Of a DNA stretch of 27,841 nt, positions 23,691-27,841 are shown one piece after another. A program made the translations under genes and the position numbers. Every line of letters starts with the position of its first letter. Position 1 is the first letter of the stretch. The stretch is from an uncultured bacterium (GTDB lineage Bacteria > Bacteroidota > Bacteroidia > Bacteroidales > Bacteroidaceae). Under the pieces are notes generated by a model. The model was not told the DNA's origin. It saw only the letters and a list, made by a program, of their open reading frames with translations, and ran no database searches. The stretch is taken from contig CAJMPR010000033.1 in NCBI GenBank assembly GCA_905215345.1, forward strand, positions 1 to 27,841, given 5' to 3'.

Positions 23691-24491
23691 TTATCCTAAT
23701 ATCATTTGAACTACTTTACAAACAGGAGATAAAATCTTAAACAACACATTATCAATATGCCGTATTATTTTTACATAAATAAGAGAATAATATTTTGCCG
23801 ACCTTTGATAATCTCTACATATTCTTTCAGGAAAGAGTTCATGCATAACAATTTCTATTTCTTCCCTTTGCCTAACGGTATTACTACTTATTCCCCCTTT
23901 TTCAAAACGGCAAACTATAACATCCGAAGTCACATAAGTACATCCATCGAGTATTATTTTTTGAATGAAAAACTTACTATCCGATACTATACGTAATTTT
24001 TCATCATAGAGACAATTATTAAATAGTATTCTCTTTATAAACGTAGCTTGATGACACAATCCTTGTAAATAGAAATACATTAGACACAATTTTTTCTCTT
24101 CAAAAGGCTTCCAACATTTATTGGATTCATCCAATAAAGCTATTCCACTAACAATATCTAATCCATCATCTATAACAGGGGAAATATTTAACAGGACATT
24201 TGAATCATAAAAGATATCTCCTGCGTTCATAAAGTTAATATAGTCACCCGTCGCCACCTTAATCCCCTTGTTCATCGCCTCATAAATCCCCCCGTCCGGT
24301 TCGCTCACCCAATAAGCAATCCGGTCGGCATACTTCCGAATAATATCTACACTTCCATCGGTGCTGCCACCGTCAATAATGATATACTCTATATTGGGAT
24401 AGGTTTGTCCAAGCACGGACTGTATGGTCTTTTCGAGCGTATCCGCCGCATTGTAACAAACGGTGATAACTGATATTTTACTGTTTTCCAT
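23691..24491 (-). CDS. GT2 glycosyltransferase (WcaA/SpsA-like)
   Basis: I place the start at 24491 (267 aa). The upstream 28 codons of the open frame belong to a different reading of the preceding ORF, and M-E-N-S-K-I-S-V-I-T-V-C-Y-N begins the first GT2 strand. The core has I-I-I-D-G-G-S-T-D-G-S, E-P-D-G-G-I-Y-E-A-M-N-K-G-I and a metal-site-type N-A-G-D. A helical C-terminal part may touch the membrane. Its ATG overlaps the end of the frameshifted upstream ORF by 14 nt, suggesting coupled translation. Confidence 0.88.
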   Translation of the reverse strand: MENSKISVITVCYNAADTLEKTIQSVLGQTYPNIEYIIIDGGSTDGSVDIIRKYADRIAYWVSEPDGGIYEAMNKGIKVATGDYINFMNAGDIFYDSNVLLNISPVIDDGLDIVSGIALLDESNKCWKPFEEKKLCLMYFYLQGLCHQATFIKRILFNNCLYDEKLRIVSDSKFFIQKIILDGCTYVTSDVIVCRFEKGGISSNTVRQREEIEIVMHELFPERICRDYQRSAKYYSLIYVKIIRHIDNVLFKILSPVCKVVQMILG

Positions 24492-24785
24492 TTCTTTTTT
24501 GTTTGAAATCTTCCTCTTGGCTCTCCATATACCCCCGCACAAGCAAGTCGTGTTCCTCTTCATCAGAGGCGGCAAGGAGATAAAGACGAAAGATGCTGTA
24601 ATACTGACCTATATCCGTGCTGATTCCTTTTTTACCTTATGGTAGGTGCGGGTACTCATCGCCGCACGGTGGCACACTTCGTTAATAGTGAGCGTCTTAC
24701 CCTGCACAGGAAAGGTACAGCGAAGTACCTCCAAATAGTCGCCAAGCTCCTGATGAAGACAGGACCCGGCGGATGAACCTTGCAT
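24478..24785 (-). CDS. Small HTH-like ORF with a -1 frameshift site at the head of the polysaccharide operon
   Basis: The zero frame from ATG 24785 encodes 58 aa (…L-T-I-N-E-V-C-H-R-A-A-M-S-T-R-T-Y-H-K-V-K-K-E-S-A-R-I) and stops at 24609. At 24633-24627 the minus strand reads A-AAA-AAG in zero frame, the dnaX-type slippery heptamer. A -1 shift continues G-I-S-T-D-I-G-Q-Y-Y-S-I-F-R for 49 more codons to 24478, giving 102 aa. A recognition-helix-like N-E-V-C-H-R-A-A-M-S-T-R-T-Y suggests DNA binding. Either shifting is programmed or a seventh A was lost; restoring it makes one frame. Its last 14 nt overlap the GT2 start. Confidence 0.6.
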
Positions 24786-24835
24786 ATCTGTTATGTTTAT
24801 GATAATTAATTTTAGTTAATTCATCGCTTATCCAT

Positions 24836-24851
24836 GACCGCCATGGTGGTC
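24836..24851. promoter_or_regulatory. Near-perfect 16-bp palindrome in the divergent intergenic region
   Basis: GACCGCCATGGTGGTC is symmetric except for one G/T pair. It lies between the polysaccharide operon and the VapE-like gene, so it could be an operator for either. The function is inferred from position. Confidence 0.4.
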
Positions 24852-24948
24852 ACCGATATTTCTGCGAATGAAAATATATAGTGAAATTTGCAACGTAAAG
24901 AAAAACGCTTATGGCGTATCATTCATTTAATATTTAATATTTATTCTT

Positions 24949-27063
24949 ATGATTGAAAACATTCAATTCAGCCTTTTCAAAGGCTATTCCGACCAGTGTC
25001 CGGAGGACATCACCATGCAGCAGATAGTCCGGCTTATCCGAACCGACATTACCGTGCGCGACCATACGGAAAAATACCGCTACTACCGCAACTCGGGCAA
25101 TACGCATGCGGCGGAGAAAGAGAAATCATCGTGCCCCTGCTTTGCCGTGGCGGTACGCTTCGAGGGCGGGAAGAAGCAGGCGAATATCTCGTCGTACACT
25201 TCGCTCAGCTTGGTCGACGCCGACCATGTGCCCCCCGACAAACTGTCCGAACTTTTCGACCGCGCCTGTGCCGACCCGCATACGCTGCTGGCTTATGTCA
25301 CCATCAGCGGTGAAGGAATACGCGTCCTCTACCGGGCGGAACACTTCACCGACCGGGCGGAACAGAACCTGAAGCTTTATCCGCAAATCTACGAACAGGG
25401 AAACCGTTACTATGCCGCCCTTTTAGGTTGCGAAACCGACGGGAAGTGCAAAAACATCACCCGCCTGAGCGGACTGGCCTACGACCCCCATGCCTATTTC
25501 AATCCTGCGGCACAGCCTTTTCCGGTGGAACAGAAAACCGCACGGAAACCAACCGGACATCGCCGCCAAGTCCCTTTGGAAGACGCGCTGCAAGCCGCCG
25601 GGGAAGAATTGGAGCAAGACGGCATACGCTACGAAGCGCATCATCACAATGAATACGTCATGCGCATGGGATACCTGCTCAATGCCTATGGCGTGCGGCA
25701 AGAAGAAGCCGCCCACTGGGCAACCCGCCGTTTCACCGATTACGAAAGTGACGCGGCGGCGGTCATCGCCTCCTGCTACCGGAAAAGCGAGGAGCACGGC
25801 AAGCGCGCCCTGCCCGGAAAGCGCCGCAGCAAATCGTCCGAAGAGCATTATGCCGGCGTAGAACAGATAGAACAGTTCCTCACGTCGCAAGCACGCTTCC
25901 GCCATAACGTCCTGACAGGACAGTGCGAGATTACTTCCCTCGAAAGCGCCTCCACCGGAGGAGATGCCCCTTGCCCGTTTACGCCGATTGTAGACCGTGA
26001 CGTCAACACCCTGTGGCGACGGATGAACAAGCAAGTGATGCCCGCGCGCATCTATGACATCCGCTCCATCCTCGCGTCTGAATTCGTACCCCTTTTCAAT
26101 CCGTTCAACGAGTTCCTCGACACGCTGAAACCGTGGGACGGAGTCACCGACTACATCGGGCAATTGACGGACACGATACACATCAAGGGCGACCATGCCG
26201 TCTTCACCGAATATTTCCGGAAATGGTTTGTCGGCATCCTGCCCGCATTCTTCGACGAAGGAGTGACCAACCACGAAATACTTGTCTTCATCGGCGCACA
26301 GGGCATTTATAAGACCACTTGGTTCAACTACCTGCTGCCCCCTGTGCTGCAACGTTACTTCTACACCAAGGTAAACAGTAACCGCATGACCAAAGACGAC
26401 CAGTTTACGTTGACCGAATTCATCCTCATCTGCCTGGAAGAGATAGACGCGATGAATCCTGCCGAGCTAAACCAACTGAAAGCGATGACCGCCATGAAAG
26501 CCGTCAACGAGCGGGCGGCCTACGGGCACAACAAGGAGCATCGGATGCACATCGCCACCTTCTGCGGCACGGGAAATAACGTGCAATTCTTGAACGACCC
26601 CACCGGCAACCGTCGATGGCTGCCGTTTGAGGTGTTGGCGATAGACGATCCCAACACGCACCCCTTTAACTATGAAGGTATCTACAGCCAGGCGCTCGCC
26701 CTCTGGAAACAGGGATTCCACTATTGGTTCAGTCCCCGGGAAATCGAGGCGCTGAACCTACACAACGGTCACTTCGAAGTGCCCGATTTGGAAAAGGAGC
26801 TTATACTCACCTACTTCCGCCGCCCGTTGGACGGAGAAGTAGGCATCTTCGTAACCACCGCCTACATACTGAGCCGCATCAGTGGAGGCATTAGGCAGAT
26901 ACTCAGCCCCACCAAAGTAGGCATGATAATGCGTAAGGCGGGATTTATCCCCATACGCCTTTCTTCAAATGGGCAGCGAGGCTATCGGGTAGTGGAATAT
27001 TCCACGGAAGAAATCCAGTGCAACCGCCAGGCAACGGCACGTTTCACGATGGACCCCCGGTAA
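24949..27063 (+). CDS. VirE_N / VapE-type primase-helicase-like protein
   Basis: This 704-aa protein has an N-terminal BT4734-like/VirE_N domain (about 1-190; S-L-V-D-A-D-H-V-P, I-S-G-E-G-I-R-V-L-Y-R). A linker follows, then a VapE/DUF3874-like ATPase domain (about 370-600) with Walker A G449-A-Q-G-I-Y-K-T-T and Walker B-like F-I-L-I-C-L-E-E-I-D (491-500). The G-T-G-N-N and T-G-N-R-R-W-L-P motifs are typical of VapE. The C-terminus (about 610-704) may be a small winged helix. In mobile elements VapE proteins act in element replication. No other mobility gene is visible in the window. Confidence 0.85.
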   Translation: MIENIQFSLFKGYSDQCPEDITMQQIVRLIRTDITVRDHTEKYRYYRNSGNTHAAEKEKSSCPCFAVAVRFEGGKKQANISSYTSLSLVDADHVPPDKLSELFDRACADPHTLLAYVTISGEGIRVLYRAEHFTDRAEQNLKLYPQIYEQGNRYYAALLGCETDGKCKNITRLSGLAYDPHAYFNPAAQPFPVEQKTARKPTGHRRQVPLEDALQAAGEELEQDGIRYEAHHHNEYVMRMGYLLNAYGVRQEEAAHWATRRFTDYESDAAAVIASCYRKSEEHGKRALPGKRRSKSSEEHYAGVEQIEQFLTSQARFRHNVLTGQCEITSLESASTGGDAPCPFTPIVDRDVNTLWRRMNKQVMPARIYDIRSILASEFVPLFNPFNEFLDTLKPWDGVTDYIGQLTDTIHIKGDHAVFTEYFRKWFVGILPAFFDEGVTNHEILVFIGAQGIYKTTWFNYLLPPVLQRYFYTKVNSNRMTKDDQFTLTEFILICLEEIDAMNPAELNQLKAMTAMKAVNERAAYGHNKEHRMHIATFCGTGNNVQFLNDPTGNRRWLPFEVLAIDDPNTHPFNYEGIYSQALALWKQGFHYWFSPREIEALNLHNGHFEVPDLEKELILTYFRRPLDGEVGIFVTTAYILSRISGGIRQILSPTKVGMIMRKAGFIPIRLSSNGQRGYRVVEYSTEEIQCNRQATARFTMDPR

Positions 27064-27066
27064 TTT

Positions 27067-27214
27067 TTCCGTCACTCCGTCACTTCCGTCACTTGTTTTC
27101 TAAGAATATATATAAGAATATATACTAAAAAAAGATAAACGCTTTTTTAATTATTAAGCTATATACTTATATAGAAGTTATGAAAACAAGTGACGGAAGT
27201 GACGGAGTGACGGA
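27067..27214. repeat. Perfect 34-bp inverted repeat with internal triplicated unit
   Basis: The arms at 27067-27100 and 27182-27215 are exact reverse complements (34 of 34 positions). Each contains three direct copies of CCGTCACT (or AGTGACGG) spaced 8-9 nt. The 81-nt centre is very AT-rich and itself partly complementary (TATAAGAATATATA with TATATACTTATAT), so the stem can extend imperfectly. It begins 4 nt after the VapE-like stop. It could be a terminator, an origin-like element or a binding array. Confidence 0.85.
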
Positions 27215-27277
27215 ACTCTTTCTCTCAAGTTCACCTTTAGAGGCGTAAACATGAACTTTAGAACTGTAGAGGTCATG

Positions 27278-27355
27278 TTTTAGTGATTAGTGGTTAGTGA
27301 TTAGTTGGCTGCGCAATTACGCCGCATGGCAATCACTATCCACTAATCACTAAAA
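27278..27355. repeat. 25-bp inverted repeat next to the DUF4248 gene
   Basis: The arms 27278-27302 and 27331-27355 match at 24 of 25 positions, with a 28-nt GC-richer centre. Each arm is made of repeated TTAGTGATTAG units. It abuts the stop of the DUF4248 gene. There is no T run after the stem in either direction, so it is not a classic terminator. Confidence 0.75.
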
Positions 27356-27574
27356 TCACGGTTCTCCCAGCGCCTCCACAATCAGCTTCACTTGCGCCGG
27401 TGTATAAGTCCTCGCCCGTGGTGAAAGCCCGTGAGCCGAAAGCTCGCTGCGCAGGTTGGGATAAAGGTCTATCCACTGGTTGAATTTACGAAAGGCGGCT
27501 TGCGGGCACAAGTTGGGGCAATAGAGTTGAGCCAGTTCGGTGCGCCCGTATGTACAGGTCTTAAATTTTTCCAT
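27356..27574 (-). CDS. DUF4248-like protein
   Basis: I prefer the ATG at 27574 (72 aa, M-E-K-F-K-T-C-T-Y-G-R-T-E-L-A-Q-L-Y) over the open-frame start at 27607, because a TATCTTTG box (minus strand 27612-27605) lies just upstream. The product shows Y-C-P-N-L-C-P-Q-A-A-F-R-K-F and a C-terminal T-P-A-Q-V-K-L-I-V-E-A-L-G-E-P. From memory these fit DUF4248, a small family that often accompanies VirE/VapE and HU-like genes in Bacteroides. Its HTH-like shape suggests DNA binding; the function is unknown. Confidence 0.7.
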   Translation of the reverse strand: MEKFKTCTYGRTELAQLYCPNLCPQAAFRKFNQWIDLYPNLRSELSAHGLSPRARTYTPAQVKLIVEALGEP

Positions 27575-27604
27575 ATCTCGTGAGTCTTGATGTTTCTTAC
27601 TCAA

Positions 27605-27612
27605 CAAAGATA
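27605..27612 (-). promoter_or_regulatory. -7 box of the DUF4248 gene
   Basis: The minus strand reads TATCTTTG, an exact TAnnTTTG match 30 nt before the ATG at 27574. Confidence 0.5.
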
Positions 27613-27736
27613 CCGAAAATTCTCCACATAAACTTTAGTTTATCCTACTATAACGAACCATAATGAACCCCAACGGACAGGAACCTGCAAACCCTCTTTT
27701 GCTATGTCGTATCTTCGCAACGTGATCACAAAACAA

Positions 27737-27805
27737 TTGACAGTTGACAATTGAGAATTGACAATTAAAAAAACTCAAGAACTTAAAAACTTAAAAACTC
27801 AAACT
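27737..27805. repeat. Short direct repeats in the leader of the HU-like gene
   Basis: (A)CAATTGACAGTTGACAATTGAGAATTGACAATT is built from TTGACAATT-like units. It is followed by AACTTAAAAACTTAAAAACTCAAACTT, three near copies of an AACTTAAAA unit, up to the ATG. They may affect translation or mark replication slippage. Confidence 0.5.
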
Positions 27806-27806
27806 T

Positions 27807-27841
27807 ATGATTCGTTACAAAAAGTATCAAGTAACCGGCGA
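27807..27841 (+). CDS. Start of an HU-related DNA-binding protein, partial
   Basis: ATG at 27807 encodes M-I-R-Y-K-K-Y-Q-V-T-G and runs off the right edge. This start is typical of the HU/IHF-like proteins that sit beside DUF4248 genes in Bacteroides. With only 11 codons visible, the call leans on context. Confidence 0.5.
   Translation, partial: MIRYKKYQVTG

Noticed and set aside
25126..26352. Long minus-strand frames within the VapE-like gene, including one of 309 codons
   Set aside because: They are antisense to a clear VirE/VapE protein in a GC-rich stretch where stop codons are rare; they show no recognisable domain.
27067..27355. Insertion-sequence terminal inverted repeats
   Set aside because: The arms are only 81 and 28 nt apart with no transposase between them, so they form hairpins and do not bound an IS.

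Overview
The window looks like a chromosomal segment of a gut Bacteroides/Phocaeicola-type bacterium. This rests on TAnnTTTG (-7) promoter boxes, weak A-rich ribosome binding sites, a short class II ProRS, and a VirE/VapE-DUF4248-HU gene set of the kind common in Bacteroides. No species can be assigned from the sequence alone.

Region 1 (1 to about 11,263) is the left part of a Mu-like transposable prophage, read right to left. The early genes lie on the minus strand: a Ner/Cro-like HTH protein, several small unknown proteins, a MuA-type DDE transposase, a MuB-like AAA ATPase, a second RecA/DnaB-like ATPase, a GemA/gp16-like protein, an HTH protein, a Gam-like DNA-end protector and further small genes running off the left edge. 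A repressor and a KilA-N protein are divergent on the plus strand, separated from the early genes by an operator/promoter region. Beyond them lie a tRNA-Met, a short-repeat region and a small conserved-looking ORF. The layout (repressor, ner, A, B, gam) and the presence of a DDE transposase in place of an integrase resemble Mu and the Hankyphage group of Bacteroides phages. The rest of the phage should lie to the left of position 1.

Region 2 (11,237 to 16,547) is host chromosome, all minus strand. It holds a polyphosphate kinase gene cut off after codon 408, just before the catalytic histidine region, where the prophage-like DNA begins. Then come a MurG-like glycosyltransferase, an LpxH-type metallophosphoesterase, a small HicB-like protein and prolyl-tRNA synthetase. 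Hairpin-forming repeats lie downstream of proS.

Region 3 (16,548 to 17,808) has an intergenic stretch with hairpins and an isolated 282 to 311 aa protein. Its C-terminus carries a CAE...CxxC pattern typical of deaminase-fold toxins.

Region 4 (17,985 to 24,785) is a minus-strand polysaccharide operon. In transcription order it has a small regulator-like ORF split by a -1 frameshift at A-AAA-AAG, a GT2, a GT4, a Wzy/O-antigen-ligase-like membrane protein, a GT32-like transferase, an RgpF-like protein, a remnant of a deleted glycosyltransferase, and a GT2 with a winged-helix-like tail, ending in a strong terminator. No Wzx flippase or initiating sugar-phosphate transferase is present.

Region 5 (24,786 to 27,841) is divergent from the operon. 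It holds a VirE_N/VapE-type primase-helicase-like protein, a perfect 34-bp inverted repeat, a second 25-bp inverted repeat, a DUF4248 protein and the start of an HU-like protein. This looks like a recurrent Bacteroides accessory cassette next to surface-polysaccharide genes.
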